A stretch of DNA of 64,000 nucleotides from Sphingomonadaceae bacterium (GTDB taxonomy: Bacteria; Pseudomonadota; Alphaproteobacteria; Sphingomonadales; Sphingomonadaceae), in contig CANJRZ010000002.1 of the NCBI GenBank assembly GCA_947476735.1, positions 1 to 64,000 on the forward strand. The letters run 5' to 3'. The position numbers were made by a program, and so were the translations under genes. The stretch's first letter is position 1. Each line of letters opens with the position of its first letter. The notes under the pieces are model-generated. The model saw only the letters and a program-made list of their open reading frames with translations. It searched no databases and was not told the origin of the DNA. Positions 10,515 to 19,114 of this stretch are shown here, piece after piece.

Positions 10515-10973
10515 ATGGTCGACCGTGTAGCAGCAACGATTACGATAGGAGGCACCCTCCCCTCCTCCCTTCTCGAAGCCTTCGTCGGACTCGTCGAGGA
10601 TGAGGCGCTAGCGCCCGAATGGGACGGCGACCCCTTCATCATCGCGGACCTCCCCGCAGATGGACCGCTCATGCTGATGGCGAGCGAGGTCGCGTGGGGC
10701 GAATTCAGGGAACTCGAAAGCTTCTGTGTCGAGCATCACCTGCCCTTCGCGCGCTGGCACCAGTCCAATTGCGGTTCCTGGGGTGCCGAACGGGCTGTTT
10801 TCATGGGCGAGGGCGGGGTGCGGCTCTACGCGGCGACCGACGATGATACCGTGGTGATCGACCGTGAAACCGTCGTTAGGCTGGGCTCGGCCGACGCGAT
10901 CGTCGAATATCTCGACATCGCTGATGCCGTCCCGCCCCGCTTCCAGGTCGTACCCGGTCGCGCAGCGTCCTAG
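10515..10973 (+). CDS. Hypothetical protein
   Basis: 152-aa ORF in the same-strand gene run with RBS (CAGGAGATAACAATG). Confidence 0.6.
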   Translation: MVDRVAATITIGGTLPSSLLEAFVGLVEDEALAPEWDGDPFIIADLPADGPLMLMASEVAWGEFRELESFCVEHHLPFARWHQSNCGSWGAERAVFMGEGGVRLYAATDDDTVVIDRETVVRLGSADAIVEYLDIADAVPPRFQVVPGRAAS

Positions 10974-11005
10974 CCGGCTGCTGGTCGGCCATCCGATGCC
11001 CGAGG

Positions 11006-11049
11006 GAGGAGAGGGAGCCTTCGGCCTTTGTGAGCGCGCCCCGGCGCTC
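11006..11049 (+). promoter_or_regulatory. Repeated leader element, copy 3
   Basis: GAGGAGAGGGAGCCTTCGGCCTTTGT then hairpin GAGCGC-gccccg-GCGCTC. Confidence 0.6.
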
Positions 11050-11064
11050 CGGAGGGTTTTTCCC

Positions 11065-11700
11065 ATGTTCTACGACACGCTCTACCGCCACAATCAGGCG
11101 CTCTCGCCCGCAGGTCTCGAGTCCGTTCCCAACGCGCTGCATGCGCTCAACGCCGCAGTCGACGACTGCCGGCGCGCAGGCAAGTCGATCGGCGACGATG
11201 CTTCGATCCTTTTGCTGATCCGGAACCTAGCCGACGTCGCCGAGCGCACGGCACCCAGCACGAGCGAACTGCGTCGCCGCTGCCAAATGGATCGCTCGGA
11301 CGTCGAGGCGTCGCCGGCGCTGCTCGACATCGCCGGCAACACGGTCGGCGGCAATTATCCCGCCAAGCGCACCTTCCACTATCAGGCGCGCCGTGCGCTC
11401 GCCCGTCTCGCTGAGGCGATCGGGCTCGATCCGGACGACGCGCGGATCAACACCGACATGGGTCGCGACGATGACGACGGCACCACCGAGTTGCGGCACG
11501 TGGACCTTCATATCCGCGTCGTGCCGCGCAGCTTCCTCCCCGACAGCGAGATCACTTTCAATTGCTGCCGGAACGGCGAACCCGCTGGACAGGTCCACCG
11601 GGCGCCGATCGCCGAGCTGCTGGACGCCCTGGCGTTCCAGCGTCGGCTCACCGCCACGATCGGCGACGTAGGCGCTCCCCGCCTCGCCGCCGCTGCCTGA
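11065..11700 (+). CDS. Hypothetical protein
   Basis: Within ORF 10864..11700; start chosen at ATG 11065 (MFYDTLYRHNQALSPAGLESVPNALHAL) after conserved leader element; C-terminal tail duplicated downstream. Confidence 0.6.
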   Translation: MFYDTLYRHNQALSPAGLESVPNALHALNAAVDDCRRAGKSIGDDASILLLIRNLADVAERTAPSTSELRRRCQMDRSDVEASPALLDIAGNTVGGNYPAKRTFHYQARRALARLAEAIGLDPDDARINTDMGRDDDDGTTELRHVDLHIRVVPRSFLPDSEITFNCCRNGEPAGQVHRAPIAELLDALAFQRRLTATIGDVGAPRLAAAA

Positions 11701-11728
11701 TCCCCCCGCATACGCTGGAGACGCCATC

Positions 11729-12259
11729 ATGGCCGATTATTATTCGCAATGCGTCGTATCGCCGACGCTACCGCTCGCCGATGTCACGACGGCCGAGCAG
11801 CTCATTCTCCGCAACATATTCGACTCCGAGGTCGACGGAGACGAACTCTACCTGTTCTCCGAAATCGGACGGCACACCATGATCGATCTCGAACTGCCCG
11901 ACATGCTGGCTGCACTGGCTGGGACGGGCGTCGCCTCGGCTGCCACGCGACTGCTCAGCAAGGCTGTCGCGGAATCTCCCGAGGGCGAGGGCTCCGCCGA
12001 AATCGAACTCGACGACGAGTGGATCGAGATTCTTCAGGAAATCGTCCGGCGGTCAAACGCACTGACGTTCGTCGCGATCGAGACCGGCTTCAACTGTTCA
12101 AAGATGCGCTCGGACGGTTTTGGCGGCGCGGCGATCGTCATCACGGCGGACACCGTCGACACCATGTCGACCAGCCAGTTCATCGACGAGACCCTGGCAT
12201 GGCGACTGGGGACAACCAACCGCTCGTCACCGCCCGAGGGAGGGGTATCCGCTCCCTGA
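11729..12259 (+). CDS. Hypothetical protein
   Basis: 176-aa ORF MADYYSQCVVSPTLPLADV...; ends exactly where a paralogous tail begins in another frame. Confidence 0.55.
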   Translation: MADYYSQCVVSPTLPLADVTTAEQLILRNIFDSEVDGDELYLFSEIGRHTMIDLELPDMLAALAGTGVASAATRLLSKAVAESPEGEGSAEIELDDEWIEILQEIVRRSNALTFVAIETGFNCSKMRSDGFGGAAIVITADTVDTMSTSQFIDETLAWRLGTTNRSSPPEGGVSAP

Positions 12260-12444
12260 GCGCATCGCCGCGCAGCTTCCTTGCTGCCGGCGATACCACT
12301 TTTAACGGCTGCCGAGGCGGCGAACCGGTCGGGGTAGGTTCCCCCGTCGCCAGTCGCGGAGCCGCGGGACCCCTTGTGTTCCGGCACCGGCCTATCGCGA
12401 CGATCGGCGTCATCGCCGCTTCGCGCGTCGCCGCTGCCGCCTGA
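12259..12444 (+). pseudogene. Diverged duplicate of the C-terminal 61 codons of the 11065-11700 gene
   Basis: Frame of ORF 11749..12444: SASPRSFLAAGDTTFNGCRGGEPVG...ATIGVIAASRVAAAA aligns without gaps to RVVPRSFLPDSEITFNCCRNGEPAG...ATIGDVGAPRLAAAA (27/61 identical by hand count). Confidence 0.6.
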
Positions 12445-12469
12445 TCCCCACAAACATCGGAGATAATTC

Positions 12470-13081
12470 ATGGGTTGGCTCTTCATGCGCGATATGGGCG
12501 GTCACGCTTCCCCGCGCTCCTATCTCGACAACCAGTTCACCTACACGCGCGATGATCACCGTCTCACGGTGCTGGCCTCGTCCATGGTTGGATCGACCTA
12601 TTACGCTGCGTGCGAGCGCCTCGAGACCAACAACGACCGGCAAGTCTTCGCCGTCGTGTGCCTGACCAAGCACAATCCCCGCGCTGCCGATGGCCACTCG
12701 TTTGGGTACAAGGACATGACCGAGCATATGGGGCCGTGCGAGAGCGATTGCCCGGCCGCGGTCCTGGACGAGCTGCCCGACACGGACAGCGAATATGCCA
12801 TGGCATGGCGCGCCCGCTGCCGCGCCAATCTGGTACGGCGCAAGCTGGAGCGGGCGAAGCCGAACCCCCGGCCCGGGCAGACTATCATTTTCGATGAGCC
12901 CATGCGGTTCAGCGACGGAAGCGACCGCACCCGCTTCGAGGTGGTCGCCAATCCGAACGGGAGGACTCCACTCTTCCGCGATCCGGAGAGCCGCGCGATC
13001 TGCCGCATTCCGGCATTCCGCAAGCGGAGCTATCGCATCGTCAACCCGGCGATCGTCCCGAAGGACGCGGCCAATGGCTGA
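12470..13081 (+). CDS. DUF6927-like protein
   Basis: MGWLFMRDMGGHASPRSYLDNQFTYTRDD...LASSMVGSTYYAACE...VFAVVCLTKHNPRAADGHSFGYKDMTEHMGPCESDCP. Confidence 0.72.
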   Translation: MGWLFMRDMGGHASPRSYLDNQFTYTRDDHRLTVLASSMVGSTYYAACERLETNNDRQVFAVVCLTKHNPRAADGHSFGYKDMTEHMGPCESDCPAAVLDELPDTDSEYAMAWRARCRANLVRRKLERAKPNPRPGQTIIFDEPMRFSDGSDRTRFEVVANPNGRTPLFRDPESRAICRIPAFRKRSYRIVNPAIVPKDAANG

Positions 13082-14018
13082 CCGCCCGCCCGTTGTCGCG
13101 GCATGGGGTGCAGGCGTCGATTCCACCGCCATGATCGTCGAACTCGCCGAGCGCGGCGATCCGATTGACATGGTATTGTTCGCCGATCCCGGCGCCGAGA
13201 AGTCCCGGACCTACGACTACATCCCGCTGTTCCGGCGCTGGATGGCGGACCGCGGCATCGCCTCCGAGATTGTCCGCTACCAGCCTCGCAACTTCAAGCA
13301 CTGGCCGCCCTATGCGGGCATTGCCGAGAACATGCTCACGAACGCCACCCTGCCGTCAGTGGTCTTTGGTGGGGGGTCGTGTTCGCAAAAATGGAAGGCG
13401 GCCCCGCAGGATGCGTGGACCGCCAGATGGGAACCGGCACGCCGCTGCTGGGACGAAGGCGGCCGTGTCGTCAAGCTGATCGGCTATGACGCCTCGGCGC
13501 GCGATACGCAGCGATATCACCACGCCATCGGATGCGAAGATCCGCGGTATGATTATCGCTATCCTTTGCGGGAATGGGGCTGGTCGCGCCCGGAATGCGA
13601 GGCCCGCATCGCGCGTGCGGGTTTGCCCGTGCCGCCCAAGTCGAGCTGCTTCTTCTGCGGTAGCATCAAGCCCAACGAGGTGCTGGAGCTTTCGGCCGAG
13701 GAGCTGCGCGTCATCGTGCTGATGGAGGCTCGGGCCAAGCCGCGTCTCCGCAACGTCGCCGGCCTCTGGCGCAAGCCGGTGCTGGGCCATCGCGGTGCGA
13801 CGCCGCGCCCCGGCAGCATCACCGAGTTCATCCGGACGCGCGGTCTGCTTCCTCCGGCCGAGATCGACCATATCGTCGAGACCGCGCCGATCGCGCTGCT
13901 CGACTTCCAGGCGGCACAGGCCGCCCTCCCCGTCGACCAACGCGCCCCGATGGGTCGCTGGCTCGACGACTTCCACCGCGCGGCCGACGCGCTCGAACGG
14001 AGACCCACCCATGCCTAA
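13074..14018 (+). CDS. Phosphoadenosine-phosphosulfate-reductase-like PP-loop protein
   Basis: Within ORF 12795..14018; start ATG 13074 overlaps preceding stop: MADRPPVVAAWGAGVDSTAMIVELAERGDPIDMVLFADPGAEKSRTYDY; Cys motifs GGSCSQKWK and SSCFFCG. Confidence 0.75.
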   Translation: MADRPPVVAAWGAGVDSTAMIVELAERGDPIDMVLFADPGAEKSRTYDYIPLFRRWMADRGIASEIVRYQPRNFKHWPPYAGIAENMLTNATLPSVVFGGGSCSQKWKAAPQDAWTARWEPARRCWDEGGRVVKLIGYDASARDTQRYHHAIGCEDPRYDYRYPLREWGWSRPECEARIARAGLPVPPKSSCFFCGSIKPNEVLELSAEELRVIVLMEARAKPRLRNVAGLWRKPVLGHRGATPRPGSITEFIRTRGLLPPAEIDHIVETAPIALLDFQAAQAALPVDQRAPMGRWLDDFHRAADALERRPTHA

Positions 14019-14075
14019 CCCGATCATCAAGCAATTCGTCGTCGGAGGCGTCTCCAGCTTCCTCCACTCCGATCA

Positions 14076-14228
14076 ATGCTGGCCCGCGCGCGCGGCCGAC
14101 GCAGCGGACGACTCAACGTCGCCGGCGATCCGCCTGCGCAACCGGCCAGGATCATCCTGGCGACGGCCGCCAAATACGCACCCAACCGTCAGCGCTGGAG
14201 CTCATTTGGTTGGCAAGTCATCGACTGA
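14076..14228 (+). CDS. Possible small protein (50 aa)
   Basis: ATG 14076: MLARARGRRSGRLNVAGDPPAQPARIILATAAKYAPNRQRWSSFGWQVID*, below ORF-track cutoff. Confidence 0.35.
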   Translation: MLARARGRRSGRLNVAGDPPAQPARIILATAAKYAPNRQRWSSFGWQVID

Positions 14229-14243
14229 CGATCACCGCCTTCG

Positions 14244-14286
14244 GAGGGGAGGCAGCCTTCGGCGCCGGTGAGCCTGGAAGCTCGCC
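14244..14286 (+). promoter_or_regulatory. Repeated leader element, copy 4
   Basis: GAGGGGAGGCAGCCTTCGGCGCC then hairpin GGTGAGC-ctggaa-GCTCGCC. Confidence 0.6.
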
Positions 14287-14304
14287 GACACGAAGGAGCC
14301 CAAC

Positions 14305-14616
14305 ATGCACAGCATTGCCGTCTATCTCGTCCAGCTCGCCTATGGCGGTCCTGAAGAGGGCGGTTGGTTTTACCAGACCGGCGAACTCTGCACGGATCCG
14401 GAGCTGACGGCCTTCGGCACCACCTTTGCCGATGGGCACGAAGCCCGGGCGAAAGCTATGTCGGACGAGGTTCAGGCCCACCTCGATCGCGACTGGAACA
14501 CCGGTGATCACGCGCGAGAGATCAGCAGCGTCCTTTCCGCCGGGCGCTTCGAGGCCCGCGTCCACGATGGCTGGCCCCCTCTCGCCTTCCTGGCAGAGCG
14601 TCCCTGCTACGAATGA
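14305..14616 (+). CDS. Hypothetical protein
   Basis: 103-aa ORF MHSIAVYLVQLAYGGPEEGGWFYQTGEL... preceded by leader element and GAAGGAG RBS. Confidence 0.6.
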   Translation: MHSIAVYLVQLAYGGPEEGGWFYQTGELCTDPELTAFGTTFADGHEARAKAMSDEVQAHLDRDWNTGDHAREISSVLSAGRFEARVHDGWPPLAFLAERPCYE

Positions 14617-14668
14617 CCCGGACCCGTTCGGGTTGCTCGATATCGCCAACTTTCAGGAGTCCGGTCCC

Positions 14669-15154
14669 ATGAAAACCTTCACTGTTCACTGCGAATACCC
14701 TGCCCATTACCGTGCGGAAATCACGGTCGAGGCGGGGGATCTCGTCGGCGCCTGTCGTGCCGCGATCGATGCGTCACATAAGGCCGACGGGTGGAAGAGC
14801 CTCGATACGGAGCATCCTACCTACGTCACCGCAATCGCCGAAGGGACGGACATCGACCCTTGGCGCTGTCCCCCCGAGGGTGCTGATACCTCCGTTCTCC
14901 CCGTCCCTCGCCTGTTCACGGATGTGGCGGCCCTCGCGGGCTATGCGGCGACCCGGAGTGACGATCTGGTCGACCAGCTCCGCATCATGGTCGATGCCAT
15001 CGGCGCCGATGGCGGCCCACGGATCACCCCAGCGGCGATGGTACGCTTGCGCGCGACCGGGAAAGCCATTCTCGACGACATCGCAGCGTTCGGGTTGAGC
15101 CCCACTCCAAGCGCAACGCCAAGCGTGTTCTCGGATGTGCCCGACGTTACCTGA
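14669..15154 (+). CDS. Hypothetical protein
   Basis: Within ORF 14426..15154; start ATG 14669 (MKTFTVHCEYPAHYRAEITVEAGDLVGACRAAIDAS) with CAGGAG RBS. Confidence 0.55.
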   Translation: MKTFTVHCEYPAHYRAEITVEAGDLVGACRAAIDASHKADGWKSLDTEHPTYVTAIAEGTDIDPWRCPPEGADTSVLPVPRLFTDVAALAGYAATRSDDLVDQLRIMVDAIGADGGPRITPAAMVRLRATGKAILDDIAAFGLSPTPSATPSVFSDVPDVT

Positions 15155-15213
15155 CGTCCGACAACCTTTCCGCCAGAGGATGCGGCATATGGGCGGCCGC
15201 GAGACACCCGCAA

Positions 15214-15274
15214 CCGCAAAAATCCGGGCCGAGTTGCCGCTTCGCGGCTGCCCGCTCCACCCCGGTTTTTGCGG
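15214..15274 (+). repeat. Second structured repeat, copy A (upstream of DUF2493 gene)
   Basis: Core CCGAGTTGCCGCTTCGCGGCTGCCCGC (15229-15255) enclosed by CCGCAAAAAtCCGGG / CCCGGTTTTTGCGG. Confidence 0.6.
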
Positions 15275-15379
15275 TTTCCCTCGGCTGCGCCTCGGTGCGG
15301 GCGCCTCTTATTCGGCCGCCCAGGAGATGCGCATCCGGCGGATAGGCCGCCGGCCCAGATCAGATGAAGGGCTTAACCC

Positions 15380-16330
15380 ATGACCACTTCCCTTGCCGCA
15401 GCACTTTCCGCACTGGAGCTTGGACACCTCGAACCACGCGCCGAAGATATCTCTGGGATGGCCCCTCCCCCGTCCGAAGCCCTTGAGCAGACCACCACCG
15501 CTATCTGGAGCGATTTGTTCGCAACCCTCCAGAATACGTCGCTCGAGCGTGACATCGAGGAGATGGGCTGGGGTCTCGTCAACCTCTTCCACCGTGCCGC
15601 GGCCAAGAAGCACGCGACGATCGACCGTCTCACCGATGAGATCAGGCTGCTGATTGCCGAGCAGGATGGTTCGGAGATCAACACCTCCAACCTCGAGGAG
15701 AAAATCGACCTCGCCAAGAAGATCGAGGAAGCCGCCTCTTGCTACGAGCTGATGCGCGACACCGCAGCCGCGCACTATATCCGCGAAACGGGCCGCTCCT
15801 GGATACCATCGACCGGCAACCGCATCTCGCTGGGAGTCACGTCCGCAATCGTCGATGGGCGAGCATTCCTCCGCGCTCGTCGCGAGCGGATCCGCGACGC
15901 GAATACAGCACAGGGTACGCCGGTCGTGTTCGCAGGCGGAAGGCTGACCTTCCGGACCGACGAGGACATGAAGGCGTTCGGCGACAATCTGCTGCGCACC
16001 CTGAATGCGGTCCGGGAGCGTGTCGGGGACATGTATCTCGTCCATGGCGGCGACATGAAGGGGATCGAGCGCATCGCCGCCTCCTGGGCCGAGCAGCACG
16101 GCATCCAGCAGGTCCGCTTCGGTCTCGATCGCAAGCTTGGGGACCGCGCTGGCTTCCGTCGCAACGAGCAGATGCTCTCGCTGAAGCCGCGCTACGTCAT
16201 CGCCTTCCAGGGCAACGGCGTGACCGAGCGTCTGGTGATCGATGCGAAGAAGGCGGGCATCCGGGTGGTCGATCGTCGCGGCCTATTGGGTACGCCCCCC
16301 GCTGCCCAGAACGACCGCAAGGTCGCCTGA
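15380..16330 (+). CDS. DUF2493 (YspA/SLOG-like) protein
   Basis: C-terminal VVFAGGRLTFRTDEDMKAF...MYLVHGGDMKGIERIAASWAEQHGIQQVRFGLDRKLGDRAGFRRNEQMLSLKPRYVIAFQGNGVTERLV. Confidence 0.8.
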   Translation: MTTSLAAALSALELGHLEPRAEDISGMAPPPSEALEQTTTAIWSDLFATLQNTSLERDIEEMGWGLVNLFHRAAAKKHATIDRLTDEIRLLIAEQDGSEINTSNLEEKIDLAKKIEEAASCYELMRDTAAAHYIRETGRSWIPSTGNRISLGVTSAIVDGRAFLRARRERIRDANTAQGTPVVFAGGRLTFRTDEDMKAFGDNLLRTLNAVRERVGDMYLVHGGDMKGIERIAASWAEQHGIQQVRFGLDRKLGDRAGFRRNEQMLSLKPRYVIAFQGNGVTERLVIDAKKAGIRVVDRRGLLGTPPAAQNDRKVA

Positions 16331-16341
16331 GCTTACGGCTC

Positions 16342-16363
16342 GGCCGCTGGCATGCCAGCGGCC
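16342..16363. repeat. 22-bp perfect palindrome (possible hairpin after DUF2493 gene)
   Basis: GGCCGCTGGCATGCCAGCGGCC equals its own reverse complement. Confidence 0.8.
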
Positions 16364-16438
16364 CTTCGCCGTTTGCGGCTTCGCCGCCGCCCGCGCCGAT
16401 GCGGCGCATCAACCATCAAACCGCCAAGGAGCGCCGCC

Positions 16439-16669
16439 ATGTCTCGCCCCAATCCGTTCCAGACCGCCGCCCATTGCTGGCGCTTCGCGCTGCGCCGCGC
16501 TTCGGAAGACGGCGATACTTTCCATGTGGTGATGACGGACAATCCCGCCGCTCCGCGTGCGGTCCTGTCCGACCGCGAGCTGTTCGCTCGCGAGGATCTC
16601 GCACCCGAAGACATCGAGGCGTCGTGCGACCCGTTCCTCCCCAGCATCGTCAGCGCTCGCGAGAGGTGA
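16439..16669 (+). CDS. Hypothetical protein (76 aa)
   Basis: ATG 16439 in ORF 16352..16669: MSRPNPFQTAAHCWRFALRRASEDGDTFHVVMTDNP; AAGGAG RBS. Confidence 0.5.
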   Translation: MSRPNPFQTAAHCWRFALRRASEDGDTFHVVMTDNPAAPRAVLSDRELFAREDLAPEDIEASCDPFLPSIVSARER

Positions 16670-16726
16670 GGAGGCTTTTCGTGGACTTGAGCGGTCCGAT
16701 TTCCGGTCCACCCCGGAGCCACCATC

Positions 16727-17185
16727 ATGTTCGAAACGACCATCCTCGGCGCCTGCCCGGCTGAAGAAGACACCGCGCAGCTTGGCCGCGCGCGTGATTT
16801 CGACCGGTTGAACCGCCTCGAAGTCGACTGCTACCAGGCCGCCCTTACCGCCCACTACGGCCCGCCCTCTGCCGGCGCCAGCTTCATTCGACACTGTTCC
16901 AACCACGATTTCGGCCGCTACACCGAGCTCGCGCTACGCTTCAATCCGAAGAACGAGGCAGAAGCTGCCTATGCCGCGTTCGTCGGCGAAGGGCTTGCCC
17001 GCTGGTTTCATGGCGGCTTCACGCCGCCCGTCGAATACCCTGACAGCGCGTCGCCGATGATCCGCCATGCTGATCTCGCGGCCGCGATCCGCTCCGCGAT
17101 CAGCATCATGCGCCCGCCGTTCCCCGAAGGCGAGCGCATGATCACGAACCTCCGCGCCAACTACCCCGATGCGGTCCCGGCCTGA
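16727..17185 (+). CDS. Hypothetical protein
   Basis: 152-aa ORF in the + strand run; stop overlaps next start. Confidence 0.55.
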   Translation: MFETTILGACPAEEDTAQLGRARDFDRLNRLEVDCYQAALTAHYGPPSAGASFIRHCSNHDFGRYTELALRFNPKNEAEAAYAAFVGEGLARWFHGGFTPPVEYPDSASPMIRHADLAAAIRSAISIMRPPFPEGERMITNLRANYPDAVPA

Positions 17186-17694
17186 TGGCCCGCGACTGCG
17201 TCCGGCACCCGCGCCACGTCATTCAGCCTCTCGTGATCGGACGACAGCCCGATCTCTTCGACGGCCCGACCGTGACACACGAGCGACCCGTCAAGCCCAC
17301 GCCCCAGACATGGGGACGCGACTTCCTCCGTTACCTCCGGGCCACCAGCCCGCACGCGGAATCCTCCACGGAGCAACCAAAAATGACCGACAAACTTCAC
17401 GATCACACTATGTCCAACGTCCCGGACAAGCCGGCCTGGACTGACGAGGAACTTCGCACCCTCATCGACTTCCGGCACCGCTATGGGCGCCGCTGGAAGA
17501 GCAAGCTGCTCGACCTCTATTTGTTCGGCAAGGATGACAGCGAGCCGAACGGCGCCGGCCTTCGGCACATCCGGAACCGCCAAGGCCCCAGCCGGGTGGA
17601 CGCTGTGACCAAGGCGATGCTCGACGAGGCCGAAGATCGGCTCGCGGCCCCGGCGCGCCCGCATCATCCGGGCCTGGTCGGCCCGTCCCGATAA
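17185..17694 (+). CDS. Hypothetical protein
   Basis: 169-aa ORF overlapping preceding stop (TGATG). Confidence 0.5.
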   Translation: MARDCVRHPRHVIQPLVIGRQPDLFDGPTVTHERPVKPTPQTWGRDFLRYLRATSPHAESSTEQPKMTDKLHDHTMSNVPDKPAWTDEELRTLIDFRHRYGRRWKSKLLDLYLFGKDDSEPNGAGLRHIRNRQGPSRVDAVTKAMLDEAEDRLAAPARPHHPGLVGPSR

Positions 17695-17703
17695 GGTGCT
17701 CAA

Positions 17704-18828
17704 GTGGAGCCCATCTACCTGGTCGCCTGCGTCTCGCAGAAGCTCGATCGGCGCGCCCGCGCCGCCGAGTTGTATCGATCCTACTGGTTCCGCAAGGTGC
17801 GAACCTATGTCGAAGAGACCGGCTCGCCTTGGTTCATCCTGTCGGCCGCCCATGGACTCGTGAGACCGAAAGATAGGCTCGAGCCCTACAACGTCACCCT
17901 CCGCGACTTCTCGTCCGCTGGACGGCGACTGTGGGGCGAGAAGACAGTTCGCCAGCTTCGGCAAGCAGTCGGCCCTCGCTCTGTCGGCCCGATCGTCTTT
18001 CTCGCAGGGCGGCTCTACCGGGAGCCCCTGCTCGACTTCGCCGGCGATTGGGCCGTCATACCCATGGCAGGTATGGGCATCGGCCAGCAAAAGGCATGGC
18101 TGGCGGCCCAGATCACCGCCGCCCGCAAGCGCGCTGCGCGCGCTGCTCAACTGGACTTTCCCCACGACTGCAGACGGAGGCTCGCATGTCGCGTTTCGCC
18201 ATCCGGCACCGCTATGCGGTGCCCCGCCCCTTCGTGCGCCATCCAGCGCAACTCGAGTTATTCGATTTTGTGGCGGATGCCACCGCCGCCGCCGGTATGC
18301 GGATTCTGCCGTGGCGGGGCCTTCCGGTCTGGCACTGCGAGCTCGATCGCCAAAGCGCGATCATGCGCCCTAGTCGCCCGCTCTATCACCGCTTCGAGAT
18401 CACGGCTCGCCAACTCACCGCAGAGCGGATCCGCGCGTGCCGCGACATGGCGGCGATCGCCCGTCTGGTCGAGCGCCTGTCGGCCGCCCGCTATCCCAGC
18501 GGCTACTTGCACGACCTCGACCGCGTCTGGTCGCGCGCGGAGCTCGGCGCGCTTCTCGTCGAGGCCACCAACCGCCGCACATTACTCGCGATGGGTAGGG
18601 ATCAACCTCGGGCAAAGGGTCCGGCCCTCGATCCACGACGCCTACCGGACGACCGGCTCGACCACCTTATTCAGACGCACCGGGACATCTCCGTCGTCGA
18701 GGCGCTGCGTGTCGAACGAGAACGTCGCGCCCGAGCCGCAGCTTCGATATATCTCCGCCGGACAGGAGCATAAACATGGATCAAGAGTCGCCGGCTCGCC
18801 GCCCCGCTATTCGCGCTGTGTCGTTTGA
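17704..18828 (+). CDS. DUF6884-like protein; ORF unusually reads through the following gene
   Basis: MEPIYLVACVSQKLDRRARAAELYRSYWFRKVRTYVEETGSPWFILSAAHGLV; domain-like part ends near codon 160, then low-information sequence in alternate frame of 18186..18773. Confidence 0.6.
   Translation: MEPIYLVACVSQKLDRRARAAELYRSYWFRKVRTYVEETGSPWFILSAAHGLVRPKDRLEPYNVTLRDFSSAGRRLWGEKTVRQLRQAVGPRSVGPIVFLAGRLYREPLLDFAGDWAVIPMAGMGIGQQKAWLAAQITAARKRAARAAQLDFPHDCRRRLACRVSPSGTAMRCPAPSCAIQRNSSYSILWRMPPPPPVCGFCRGGAFRSGTASSIAKARSCALVARSITASRSRLANSPQSGSARAATWRRSPVWSSACRPPAIPAATCTTSTASGRARSSARFSSRPPTAAHYSRWVGINLGQRVRPSIHDAYRTTGSTTLFRRTGTSPSSRRCVSNENVAPEPQLRYISAGQEHKHGSRVAGSPPRYSRCVV
18186..18773 (+). CDS. Hypothetical protein
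   Basis: Within ORF 17931..18773; start ATG 18186 (MSRFAIRHRYAVPRPFVRHPAQLELFDFVADATAAAGMRILPWRGLPVWHC) with GGAGGCTCGC RBS. Confidence 0.6.
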   Translation: MSRFAIRHRYAVPRPFVRHPAQLELFDFVADATAAAGMRILPWRGLPVWHCELDRQSAIMRPSRPLYHRFEITARQLTAERIRACRDMAAIARLVERLSAARYPSGYLHDLDRVWSRAELGALLVEATNRRTLLAMGRDQPRAKGPALDPRRLPDDRLDHLIQTHRDISVVEALRVERERRARAAASIYLRRTGA

Positions 18829-19114
18829 CGATGTCGGTGCCGCCCTTGCACGACTGGTTCCGATCGCACTGCCGCCCACCCGCGCCGCCGAAACAGGCGC
18901 ATCATCCAAGGTGGCCGACTTTCTCCTCGCCTGGTGGAACGGTGACGACACCGGCCAATTTCCGATCCTCCACCTGTGCAATGTCGATGCTGTGACCGCC
19001 GAGGATATGCTGATCATCATGGCCTATCTTGCCGAGAATTCGACGGTCTACGCCGACCGATGGGGCTATCGCGACACCATGGCCCAGATCTGGGAACGAT
19101 ATCGCGAACTATAG
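18776..19114 (+). CDS. DUF7673-like protein
   Basis: 112 aa; VADFLLAWWNGDDTGQFPILHLCNVDAVTAEDMLIIMAYLAE...ADRWGYRDTMAQIWERYR. Confidence 0.6.
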   Translation: MDQESPARRPAIRAVSFDDVGAALARLVPIALPPTRAAETGASSKVADFLLAWWNGDDTGQFPILHLCNVDAVTAEDMLIIMAYLAENSTVYADRWGYRDTMAQIWERYREL

